Of a DNA stretch of 10,945 nucleotides, positions 1-6,637 are shown in pieces. Source of the DNA: Burkholderia gladioli (GTDB lineage Bacteria > Pseudomonadota > Gammaproteobacteria > Burkholderiales > Burkholderiaceae). How positions within the stretch are numbered: the first letter of the stretch is position 1; every line of letters starts with the position of its first letter. The notes beneath the pieces are model-generated. The model had not been told where the DNA came from and searched no databases. It worked only from the letters and a program-made list of their open reading frames with translations. Position numbers and translations under genes: made by a program. The stretch is from NCBI GenBank assembly GCA_009914575.1, contig WNEB01000031.1, positions 1 to 10,945 of the forward strand, written 5' to 3'.

Positions 1-234
1 GCGCAACGTCAGTCGATAGACGGTCTTCACGCCAAGTAATGCCTGAATCAGCGTATCGCCGTATAGACACGGGCGACCACGTGTGGGTATGGCATCGGGT
101 ATTCTGGCAAGGACGGCTTCATCTATCTATATTGTTACGTTCCCCCGGTTGATCAGGCCTTCATTATAGGCCGCCCAATTCCTGACACGGTAGCGTGCCT
201 TCGGCTCACCTTTCTTGTGTATGTCCTTGCGCAT
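1..234 (-). pseudogene. IS5-family transposase, N-terminal part with an internal stop
   Basis: Reading the minus strand from ATG at 234 gives 78 codons to the window edge, beginning MRKDIHKKGEPKARYRVRNW and ending near GVKTVYRLTLR. This matches, from memory, the N-terminus of IS5-family DDE transposases common in Burkholderia. Codon 36 (129-127) is TAG. The recalled relatives have Trp (TGG) here, so one G-to-A change explains it. The reading frame continues cleanly past the stop with typical residues (IDEAVLARIPDAIPTRGRP), so the lesion looks recent. The catalytic DDE residues lie outside the window. Product identification is from memory; the stop codon is read directly. Confidence 0.8.
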
Positions 235-280
235 TTTCTTGTCAAAAATTAGGCAGTTACTCTGGAATCTGACTTGATAG
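1..280 (-). mobile_element. 5' end of an IS5-family insertion sequence, cut by the window edge
   Basis: This stretch is clearly lower in GC than everything to its right, and its minus strand encodes the N-terminus of an IS5-family transposase (start at 234). The element continues beyond position 1. Its right boundary is not certain. The base composition changes at about 270-285, where remnant globin coding sequence begins, so I place the end near 280. I could not identify a terminal inverted repeat or target duplication, because the other end is outside the window. Confidence 0.7.
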
Positions 281-823
281 GAGGCTGGCCCCGCGACCGT
301 TGCGCGTAAACGTCAACGGATCTCGCTCGATTTATGCGACAACGCCGATGCGTTCTACGATCAGGTGCGCGCCGATCCGCTGCTCGGCCCCGTGTTCGGC
401 GCGAAGCTCGATGGCCATTGGGACTAGCATCTGCCGAAAATGCAGGCGTTCTGGTCGAGCCTGGTGCTCGGCACCAAGGGCTATCGCGGCAACCTGCAGG
501 CCAAGCACCAGCCGCTCGACGGCATCGAGCCGGCGCATTTCAGCCGCTGGCTGACGCTGTTCCTCAAGACGGTGGACGCGCGCTATGCGCCCGCCGCCGC
601 CGTGCGCTTCATGGAGCCGGCGTTGCGCATCGCGCAGAGCCTGCAGCTGGGCCGCTTCGGCTGGGATTACCGGATTCCAGCCGAGCAGCAGGCGCTGCTC
701 GATGCGATCTCGCCGAAGCGCCCGCGCGACGGCGACGATCCGCACGCCGCGCTGCCCGAACGGCAGCGCGGCGTGCCGTTTCCGGCCCGGATCATCGACC
801 GTTCGGCCGACGAGGATGCCTGA
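281..823 (+). pseudogene. Group III truncated haemoglobin, start lost and internal stop
   Basis: The frame ending in TGA at 821-823 encodes a truncated haemoglobin of the COG2346 kind. It shows FYDQVRADPLLGPVF, then HLPKMQAFWSSLVLGTKGY, a candidate proximal haem-ligand His in QAKHQPL, and HFSRWLTLFLKTV. These proteins bind O2 or NO and are linked to nitrosative-stress defence or low-oxygen life. Two lesions are visible. There is no in-frame ATG, GTG or TTG between the TAG at 278-280 and the globin core; coding-like sequence begins at GAG 281, exactly where the IS-like sequence ends. A second TAG lies at 425-427, between Asp and the conserved His-Leu-Pro. A restart at ATG 440 would give 127 residues that keep the candidate haem His but lack the first helices, and it has no good ribosome-binding site. 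I infer disruption by the adjacent IS element followed by decay. It converges with the J-domain gene, with 36 bases between the stops. Confidence 0.85.
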
Positions 824-859
824 GGCGCCGCCCGGAGAGATCGCAACGGCACCCCGGCT

Positions 860-2044
860 CTAGCCCGCGAAGCCGCCCAGCCAATCCTTCAGCGCGCCGA
901 TGTCGCGAAACGCCAGCAGATCGCCCGCCAGCTCGGCCTGCGCCCGCTGCAGCGCGGCGATTTCGTCGCCGAGCGTGCGCAACGCGTTGTCGGGCGACAG
1001 CACCGTGGATGCCCCGATCCCGTAGCCGTGCCGGAAATCGCTTTCGACGCGATGCAGCTCGCGATCGAGCGTGCCCAGTTGCGCCTTCAGCATGCCGTTG
1101 TAATGTTGCAACAGATCGTCGCCGGCGCCGGCCAGCCGTTCGGCGTCGGTCGGCCCCAGATCGCGCTCGAGTGCGAGCAGTTGCAGCAGATCCTGCTTGT
1201 CGTACGCGCGGTTCAGGCGCTGCATCAGCGCGGTCTTGCGCTCGCGCTCGACCGAATCTGGCTCGCGGTCGGGATGCAGCGCGCTGGCCAGGCGGCGGTA
1301 GAGATCGCGCAGCGAGCGGCTGATCTGCGCCGGCGGCAGGTCCGGCGCGGCGCGGGCGGCTTCGTCGTCATCGGCCTGCGCCGGCTCGCCGGGCTGGTTC
1401 GCGGCGGCGTGCGCCTCGGCCTCGGCGGCATCGGCCTTGCGCTTGGCGCGCTGGCGCTCCGAGCGCTCGCTCTGACGCGCCTGGCGGGCTTCCGCGTGAG
1501 CGTTCGCGCGCGCTTCCTGTTCGTCGAGCTCGGCCTGGATCCGCGCCATCATCGCCTCCTCCGATTCGTCGGTCGGCGTATCGGGCGCCGGGTCGGGAGC
1601 CCGATCGCGCGCACGCGAGCGGGCGCGCCGCGACGCGCCAGAACGTGCCGCGCGCTCGACCGCCGCCTGCTCCGGAAAGCGATGGCGCGCCACGATCGCC
1701 CGCAGATCGCGATCCGCCTCGCCGCCCAGCAGCGGTCGCACGAAGTGGGCGATCAACTCGGCCACCAGCGCACGCTCGGGGCGCGTCAAACCCTTCATGT
1801 CGAACGCCACGTCGAGCTGACGCACCAGTTCCGTCTCGCGCGCCGTCACGTCGCGGGCCAGCGGCACCCATTCGTCGACATAGCGCTGCTGAAACGCGGG
1901 CCAGACGGTTTCCCACGCGCGCAGCCGTTCACGCCGCGCCGCGACCTGGCGGGTCAGCGCGTTGAACTGGCGTTGCGAGGGGGACAGGCCGGCGGCGCCG
2001 GTGGCGGGCACCAGCAGGATGGCGCTGGACGATACGTCGGTCAT
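860..2044 (-). CDS. J-domain protein (DnaJ-type co-chaperone, unassigned role)
   Basis: A 394-residue protein starting at ATG 2044 (MTDVSSSAILLVPATG) and ending at TAG 862-860. An upstream in-frame extension to 2224 exists but is Arg/Ala-rich and runs antisense over moaE, so I prefer 2044. Residues 25-125 look helical. Residues 130-235 form a highly charged Arg/Glu/Ala linker, probably coiled or disordered. A J-domain-like segment follows at about 241-297 (SLRDLYRRLASALHPDREPD), with the diagnostic HPD at 257-259 and helix III MQRLNRAYDKQDLLQLLAL. A helical C-terminus completes it. The HPD motif is known to stimulate Hsp70 (DnaK) ATPase; the client is unknown. There is no zinc-finger or Gly/Phe region, so it is not DnaJ itself. 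No signal peptide or membrane helix is seen. It lies 106 bases downstream of the moaE remnant on the same strand and is itself intact. Confidence 0.85.
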   Translation of the reverse strand: MTDVSSSAILLVPATGAAGLSPSQRQFNALTRQVAARRERLRAWETVWPAFQQRYVDEWVPLARDVTARETELVRQLDVAFDMKGLTRPERALVAELIAHFVRPLLGGEADRDLRAIVARHRFPEQAAVERAARSGASRRARSRARDRAPDPAPDTPTDESEEAMMARIQAELDEQEARANAHAEARQARQSERSERQRAKRKADAAEAEAHAAANQPGEPAQADDDEAARAAPDLPPAQISRSLRDLYRRLASALHPDREPDSVERERKTALMQRLNRAYDKQDLLQLLALERDLGPTDAERLAGAGDDLLQHYNGMLKAQLGTLDRELHRVESDFRHGYGIGASTVLSPDNALRTLGDEIAALQRAQAELAGDLLAFRDIGALKDWLGGFAG

Positions 2045-2111
2045 GATCGGAAACGGCGTGAGAATTCGGGCGAGCCGCGATGGTAGCGGCCGCGCGAAGC
2101 GCCGTCGAGGT

Positions 2112-2132
2112 GCGGGCCGCGGGCCGCGGGCG
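2112..2132. repeat. Three tandem copies of a GC-only 7-mer
   Basis: Between the J-domain gene and the moaE stop, GCGGGCC occurs twice back to back, followed by GCGGGCG. It is short and GC-only, so it may be chance in this composition. No function is assigned. Confidence 0.4.
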
Positions 2133-2150
2133 GCGCCAGGCGCATCGGCA

Positions 2151-2635
2151 TCAGCCGCCGTCGCGCGACGTGCCTTCGCGACGGCCCCAGCGCGCGAGCG
2201 CGGCGTCGTCGCTGCTGCGCGCATCGACCCAGCGTTCGCCGGCCGGCGTGCTTTCCTTCTTCCAGAACGGCGCCTGGGTCTTCAGGTAATCCATCACGAA
2301 TTCGCACGACTCGAACGCCTCGCCGCGATGCGCGGAGACGGTCGCCACGAACACGATCTGGTCGAGCGGCACGAGCCGGCCCACGCGATAGACGATCGCC
2401 ACCTCGATGCCGGGCCAGCGCGCGATCGCCTCGGCGGCGATGCCCTCCAGCGACTTCTCGGTCATGCCCGGATAGTGCTCGAGCTCCATCGCGGCGACCG
2501 TCTCGCCTTCGTTGAGATATCGCGCACGGTGCCGACGAAGCAGGCCACCGCGCCGATCTTCGGGTTGCGCGCACGCAGCGCGGCCAGCTCGGCGCTGACG
2601 TCGAAATCTTCGGTCTGAACGCATACCGTCGCCAT
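2151..2635 (-). pseudogene. moaE: Molybdopterin synthase catalytic subunit, frameshifted
   Basis: MoaE forms the MoaD2-MoaE2 complex that inserts two sulfurs into precursor Z (cPMP) to make molybdopterin. From ATG 2635 the frame reads MATVCVQTEDFDVSAELAAL and continues to ACFVGTVRD. It then breaks at about 2513-2522, where GATATCTCAAC appears. Removing two bases (AT or TC) restores the expected D-(L/I)-N-E-G-E. The rest of the protein lies in the other frame down to TGA 2153-2151: LEHYPGMTEKSLEGI, the SAHRG motif, then YLKTQAPFWKKE with the conserved active-site lysines. Repaired length would be about 159 residues, normal for the family. In the shifted frame the N-terminal part soon loses family resemblance. 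All catalytic residues are still encoded, so the lesion is recent or is a sequencing indel. A strong GGAGG site precedes the start. Confidence 0.88.
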
Positions 2636-2639
2636 CGCG

Positions 2640-2644
2640 CCTCC
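2640..2644 (-). promoter_or_regulatory. Ribosome-binding site for moaE
   Basis: Minus-strand GGAGG lies four bases before the moaE ATG at 2635 and directly follows the moaD stop TGA (2647-2645). It fixes the moaE start and indicates translational coupling of moaD and moaE in the ancestral operon. Confidence 0.7.
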
Positions 2645-2900
2645 TCAGCCGCCCGTCACGGGCGGTAAAAACGCAACCTCGCAGCCGTCGGTGATGCGCG
2701 TGCCGGCGTCGGTCATCACGTGGTTGCAGGCCATGCGCAGCGCGCGACCGTCGGCCAGCGTGTCGGCCCAGACGCCGCCGCGCGCGCAGCCAGCCGCGCA
2801 CGTCGCCGACGGTCGCGATGCCGTCGGGCACCGTCACGGATTCGCTGGCGACGCCGAGCGCCTCGCGCACGCTAGCAAAGAATTTCAGTTCGATCTTCAT
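2645..2900 (-). pseudogene. moaD: Molybdopterin synthase sulfur-carrier subunit, frameshifted
   Basis: MoaD is the ubiquitin-like sulfur carrier whose C-terminal Gly-Gly is thiocarboxylated and donates sulfur through MoaE. From ATG 2900 the frame gives MKIELKFFASVREALGVASE and continues to GDVRGWLRAR, a clear MoaD N-terminus. Near 2780, in a CG-repeat run, one base is missing. Restoring it gives the expected continuation RGGVWADTLADGRALRMACN, ending PPVTGG then TGA (2647-2645), so the Gly-Gly tail is encoded but out of frame. Repaired length is about 85 residues, normal. Because the moaE lesion shifts the frame back, an uninterrupted open frame runs from the moaD start to the moaE stop (2900-2151) through an Arg-rich nonsense middle. 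It starts 19 bases downstream of the moeA remnant. Confidence 0.88.
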
Positions 2901-2919
2901 CTGTGAGGCGGCCCGGCCG

Positions 2920-3569
2920 TCAGCCGAGCAATTCGGAAAAGGGAATGAAACGGACCGTCTCGCCCGCGCTGATCGCGTGGTTCGGCGGATTGTCGATGAG
3001 GCCGTCGGCCCAGACGGTCGACGTCAGCACGACCGAGCTCTGGTTCGGGTACAGATCGAGGCTGCCCGCGTCGTTGACGCGTGCGCGCAGGAACTCGTTG
3101 CGCCGGTCGCCGTTGCGCTGCGTGAAATCGGCGCGCAGCGACAGCGCGCGCGGCGCCACCTGCGCCGCGCCGGCCAGCCGCAACAGGAACGGCCGCACGA
3201 ACAGCAGGAACGTGACGAAACTCGATACCGGATTGCCCGGCAGGCCGATGAAATGCGCCTCGCCCGACGCGCCTTCGCCGTCGCCCTCGCGACGCACCGC
3301 GCCGCGGTGCCGGCCGCGAGCGGCTCGGCGGGATGGCCGGCCGGAATCCGCTGCGAGACGGGCAGCCTGCGCTCGCCCTGCGTCAGGTCGGCCACGCGCA
3401 CGGCGTAGCCGTCCATCGCGCTGATCGCCATCGGCGGCACGTCGAGCGGCGACACCACGTCGGCCGCGAGCACGCGGCCCAGCGCATCGAGCGTCGGCAC
3501 GGTTTCGGAATCCGCGAGCGGCGCGGTCGCGCCGAGCAAGGCGGCAATCGCGTCGGCGGTCGACAGCAT
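2920..3569 (-). pseudogene. moeA: Molybdopterin molybdotransferase with central deletion
   Basis: MoeA inserts molybdate into adenylylated molybdopterin, the last common step of cofactor synthesis. From ATG 3569 the frame reads MLSTADAIAALLGATAPLAD and includes the family motif PPMAISAMDGYAVR (about residues 46-58). It continues to RIPAGHPAEPLAAGTAAR (about residue 91). The next recognisable MoeA sequence begins at about 3298 in another frame: VRREGDGEG, then HFIGLPGNPVSSFVTF and the complete C-terminal domain to TGA 2922-2920. Family members have about 400-430 residues, and only about 215 are encoded here. Roughly 190-210 residues are therefore missing, including most of the molybdopterin-binding domain III and its catalytic acidic residues. 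The junction (about 3290-3305) lies in a GCGGCGCGG-type microhomology. An alternative ATG at 3598 (MSNPASQAP) runs out of frame into the gene two bases off, which may be a further lesion. The product cannot be functional. Confidence 0.9.
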
Positions 3570-3628
3570 CGGGGCGCCTGGGAAGCGGGATTCGACATCT
3601 CGGTGATCGTGGGGAAAACGGAAGCCAC

Positions 3629-3634
3629 ATTGTA
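3629..3634 (-). promoter_or_regulatory. Candidate -10 element for the moeA-moaD-moaE operon
   Basis: On the minus strand, TACAAT sits in the context GCTACAATG about 60 bases before the moeA start. It lies downstream of the thrC terminator, so the moeA block probably had its own promoter. No convincing -35 hexamer is present 16-18 bases upstream, so this is tentative. Confidence 0.4.
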
Positions 3635-3690
3635 GCGAGCGTGCAGGCCGGCCGCGCGGGCAATACGCAATGCACGGCAGCGGCGTCGCC

Positions 3691-3731
3691 CCAAAGCAAA
3701 CGACCGCGACGGCGTCGAACCGTCGCGGTCG
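3691..3731 (-). terminator. Rho-independent terminator after thrC
   Basis: A perfect 12-bp stem is formed by CGACCGCGACGG (3701-3712) and CCGTCGCGGTCG (3720-3731) around a 7-base loop. On the minus strand the hairpin is followed by TTTGCTTT (3700-3693). It lies 72 bases beyond the thrC stop, in the right orientation to end alaA-hom-thrC transcription and insulate it from the moeA block. Confidence 0.85.
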
Positions 3732-3803
3732 TGGCGCACTGCGGCGCGAACCGAACCGGGCAGCCGAAACCGCCCGCGTTCGACCGCGCGCCGCAGCGGC
3801 GGA

Positions 3804-5255
3804 TCAGTCGCCCGTGTGCGCGGCGATGAACGCCTTGACCTGCTGCGCGTCGGCCTTGACCACCTCGAAACGCTGCGGCAGCGCCTCGATGCCGTCGAAC
3901 GCCGACGGACGCTCGGCCTCGCGGCCCAGCGCCTCGCGGATCGTCTCGCCGAACTTGATCGGCTGCGCCGTTTCGAGCACCACCATCGGAATGCCCGGCT
4001 GCAGATGCTCGCGCGCGACCTTCACGCCGTCGGCCGTGTGCGTGTCGATCATCGTGGCGTAACGCGAGTACACGTCGCGGATCGTCGCGAGACGATCGTC
4101 GTGCGTGCTGCGGCCCGACACGAAACCGAACTGCGCGACGCGCGCGAAATCGCCGCTCTTCGCCAGATCGAAGCCGCCCTGCTCCTCGACATCGCGGAAC
4201 AGTTGCACGACGCGCGCCGGATCGCGGCCCAGCAGGTCGAACACGAAACGCTCGAAGTTCGAGGCCTTCGAGATGTCCATGCTCGGGCTGCTGGTGTGAT
4301 AGGTGTTTTCCGCGCCGCGCACGCGATAGACGCCGGTGCGGAAGAACTCGTCGAGCACGTTGTTCTCGTTGGTGGCCACCACGAGCTTCTCGATCGACAG
4401 GCCCATCATGCGCGCGATATGGCCCGCGCAGACGTTGCCGAAATTGCCCGACGGCACCGTGAACGACACGCGCTCGTCGTTGCTCCCGGTGGCCGCGAAA
4501 TAGCCCTTGAAGTAATAGACGACCTGCGCCACCACGCGCGCCCAGTTGATCGAGTTGACCGTGCCGATCTTGTGCTGCGCCTTGTAGGCGTGATCGTTCG
4601 AGACCGCCTTGACGATGTCCTGCGCGTCGTCGAACACGCCTTCCACGGCCAGGTTGAAGATGTTCGGATCCTGCAGGCTGTACATCTGCGCCGACTGGAA
4701 CGCGCTCATCTTCTTGTGCGGCGACAGCATGAACACGCGCACGCCGGCCTTGCCGCGCATTGCGTATTCGGCCGCGCTGCCGGTGTCGCCCGAGGTGGCG
4801 CCGAGGATGTTCAGCGTTTCGCCGTGCTTCGCGAGCGTGTACTCGAACAGGTTGCCGAGCAGCTGCATCGCCATGTCCTTGAACGCCAGCGTCGGGCCGT
4901 TCGACAGTTCGAGCAGCGACAGCGTGGTGCCGCCTTCGGCGCCGAGCGGCTTGATCGGCGTGATGTCGGCCGCGTTTTCGCCGTGGCGCGTGTTGCTGTA
5001 GACGTCCGCGCGGTAGGTGCGGCGCGTCAGGTCGCGCAGGTCGTCGGCCGGAATGTCGTCGCTGAACTTCGAGAGGATCTCGAACGCCAGTTCCGCGTAC
5101 GGCAGCGTGCGCCAGCGCGCGAGTTCGTCCGCCGACACGCGCGGGTACGCGGTCGGCAGGTACAGACCGCCGTCCTTCGCAAGGCCGCCGAGCAGGATGT
5201 CCGAGAACGTGTGGCGCTCGCCGATGCCGGCGCCGCGCGTCGAAATGTAGTTCAT
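3804..5255 (-). CDS. thrC: Threonine synthase
   Basis: PLP-dependent enzyme converting O-phosphohomoserine to threonine, the last step of the pathway, in the cytoplasm. The 483 residues match the usual length of the longer proteobacterial form. The N-terminus MNYISTRGAG is typical. The PLP-binding lysine is K126 in SNGPTLAFKDMAMQ. The phosphate-binding SGDTGSAA follows at 155-162, with VPSGNFGN further on. The start is ATG 5255, eight bases after the hom stop; GAGA overlapping that stop serves as a modest ribosome-binding site. Co-transcription and coupling with hom are therefore likely. The frame is intact, in contrast to the genes downstream. A stop-free reading frame extends far upstream through hom and alaA, but only this section is the gene. 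Confidence 0.97.
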   Translation of the reverse strand: MNYISTRGAGIGERHTFSDILLGGLAKDGGLYLPTAYPRVSADELARWRTLPYAELAFEILSKFSDDIPADDLRDLTRRTYRADVYSNTRHGENAADITPIKPLGAEGGTTLSLLELSNGPTLAFKDMAMQLLGNLFEYTLAKHGETLNILGATSGDTGSAAEYAMRGKAGVRVFMLSPHKKMSAFQSAQMYSLQDPNIFNLAVEGVFDDAQDIVKAVSNDHAYKAQHKIGTVNSINWARVVAQVVYYFKGYFAATGSNDERVSFTVPSGNFGNVCAGHIARMMGLSIEKLVVATNENNVLDEFFRTGVYRVRGAENTYHTSSPSMDISKASNFERFVFDLLGRDPARVVQLFRDVEEQGGFDLAKSGDFARVAQFGFVSGRSTHDDRLATIRDVYSRYATMIDTHTADGVKVAREHLQPGIPMVVLETAQPIKFGETIREALGREAERPSAFDGIEALPQRFEVVKADAQQVKAFIAAHTGD

Positions 5256-5263
5256 GTCGTGTC

Positions 5264-6586
5264 TCAGTTGAGCGCTTCCATGCGCAGCTTCGTGACCTTC
5301 GAGCGGACCGTCGAGAGCGCCTCGATGCGGGCGATCGCCGCGTTCACGTTGCGCTCGATCGTCACGTGCGTGATCAGGATGATGTCGGTCTCGCCGTTGT
5401 TGCCGTCGACCTGCTCCGATTCCTTTTGCAGCAGCGCGTCGATCGAGATGCCCGAATCGGCCAGGATGCGCGTGATGTCGGCCAGCACGCCGGTTTCGTC
5501 GGCCACGCGCAGGCGCAGGTAGTAACCGCTCGTGACGTCCTCGATCGGCAGGATCGGCGTGTTCGACAGGCTTTCCGGCTGGAACGCCAGATGCGGCACG
5601 CGATGCTCGGGATCGGCCGTATGCAGGCGCGTGACGTCCACCAGATCGGCCACCACGGCCGAGGCGGTCGGCTCGGCGCCCGCGCCCTTGCCGTAATACA
5701 GCGTGGTGCCGACCGCGTCGCCGTGCACGACGACCGCGTTCATCGCGCCTTCCACGTTGGCCAGCAGGCGCTTTTCCGGGATCAGCGTGGGGTGCACGCG
5801 CAGCTCGATGCCCTGCTCCGCGCGGCGCGCGATGCCGAGCAGCTTGATGCGGTAGCCGAGCTCTTCCGCATAGCGGATGTCGGTGGCCGCGAGCTTGCTG
5901 ATGCCCTCGACGTAGGCGCGCTCGAACTGCACCGGCACGCCGAACGCGATCGCGCTCATGATGGCGGCCTTGTGCGCGGCGTCCACGCCCTCGATGTCGA
6001 AGGTCGGGTCCGCTTCCGCGTAGCCGAGCTCCTGCGCGGCCTTCAGCGCGGTCGCGAAATCGAGGCCGCGGTCGCGCATTTCCGACAGGATGTAGTTGGT
6101 GGTGCCGTTGATGATGCCGGCGATGTACTGGATGCGGTTGGCCGTCAGGCCTTCGCGCAGCGCCTTGATGATCGGGATGCCGCCGGCCACGGCCGCCTCG
6201 AAGGCTACCATCACGCCCTTGGCGCGCGCGGTCGCGAAGATCTCGCTGCCGTGCACGGCGAGCAGCGCCTTGTTGGCGGTCACGACGTGCTTGCGGTTGG
6301 CGATCGCGCGCAGCACCAGCTCGCGGGCGATGCCGGTGCCGCCGATCATTTCGGCGACGATCGAGATCGACGGATCGTCGACGGCGGCGTGGAAATCGCT
6401 GGTCACGTCGAGGCTCGCGCCGCCGAGCGCGGCTTGCGCCTTCGCCGGGTTGCGGACCGCGATGCGCGTGATCTCGATGCCCCGGTCGGCGCGCCGCTTG
6501 ATTTCTTCCTGATTGCGGCGCAGCACCTCGAAGGTGCCGCTGCCGACGGTGCCGAAGCCCAACAGGGCGACTTTGATCGGTTCCAT
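5264..6586 (-). CDS. hom: Homoserine dehydrogenase (monofunctional, with ACT domain)
   Basis: NAD(P)H-dependent enzyme reducing aspartate semialdehyde to homoserine, the branch point for threonine and methionine. The protein has 440 residues. The Rossmann motif GFGTVG is at 10-15, and the catalytic lysine in NKALLA is K106. The family signature EADPTFDIEGVDAAHK (191-206) supplies E191, D202 and K206, aligning by spacing with the substrate and catalytic residues of characterised homoserine dehydrogenases. A C-terminal ACT domain (about 355-430, beginning YYLRLRVADETGVLADITRI) is expected to give feedback inhibition by threonine. There is no fused aspartokinase. The start ATG 6586 follows alaA by 51 bases, and its ribosome-binding site is weak. 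It forms an operon with thrC (8-base gap). Confidence 0.97.
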   Translation of the reverse strand: MEPIKVALLGFGTVGSGTFEVLRRNQEEIKRRADRGIEITRIAVRNPAKAQAALGGASLDVTSDFHAAVDDPSISIVAEMIGGTGIARELVLRAIANRKHVVTANKALLAVHGSEIFATARAKGVMVAFEAAVAGGIPIIKALREGLTANRIQYIAGIINGTTNYILSEMRDRGLDFATALKAAQELGYAEADPTFDIEGVDAAHKAAIMSAIAFGVPVQFERAYVEGISKLAATDIRYAEELGYRIKLLGIARRAEQGIELRVHPTLIPEKRLLANVEGAMNAVVVHGDAVGTTLYYGKGAGAEPTASAVVADLVDVTRLHTADPEHRVPHLAFQPESLSNTPILPIEDVTSGYYLRLRVADETGVLADITRILADSGISIDALLQKESEQVDGNNGETDIILITHVTIERNVNAAIARIEALSTVRSKVTKLRMEALN

Positions 6587-6637
6587 GCTGCGTGTGGTCT
6601 GAGTATGAAGTTGAATGAAGGCGGAGCGGGCAGCCGG

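Noticed and set aside
1028..2086. Plus-strand 352-codon open frame opposite the J-domain gene
   Set aside because: Antisense shadow; the minus strand has the HPD J-domain and a sensible start and stop.
2151..2900. Programmed ribosomal frameshifting in moaD/moaE
   Set aside because: No slippery heptamer with a following structure is evident, both shifts leave a long nonsense stretch, and moeA beside them is deleted. Mutation is simpler.
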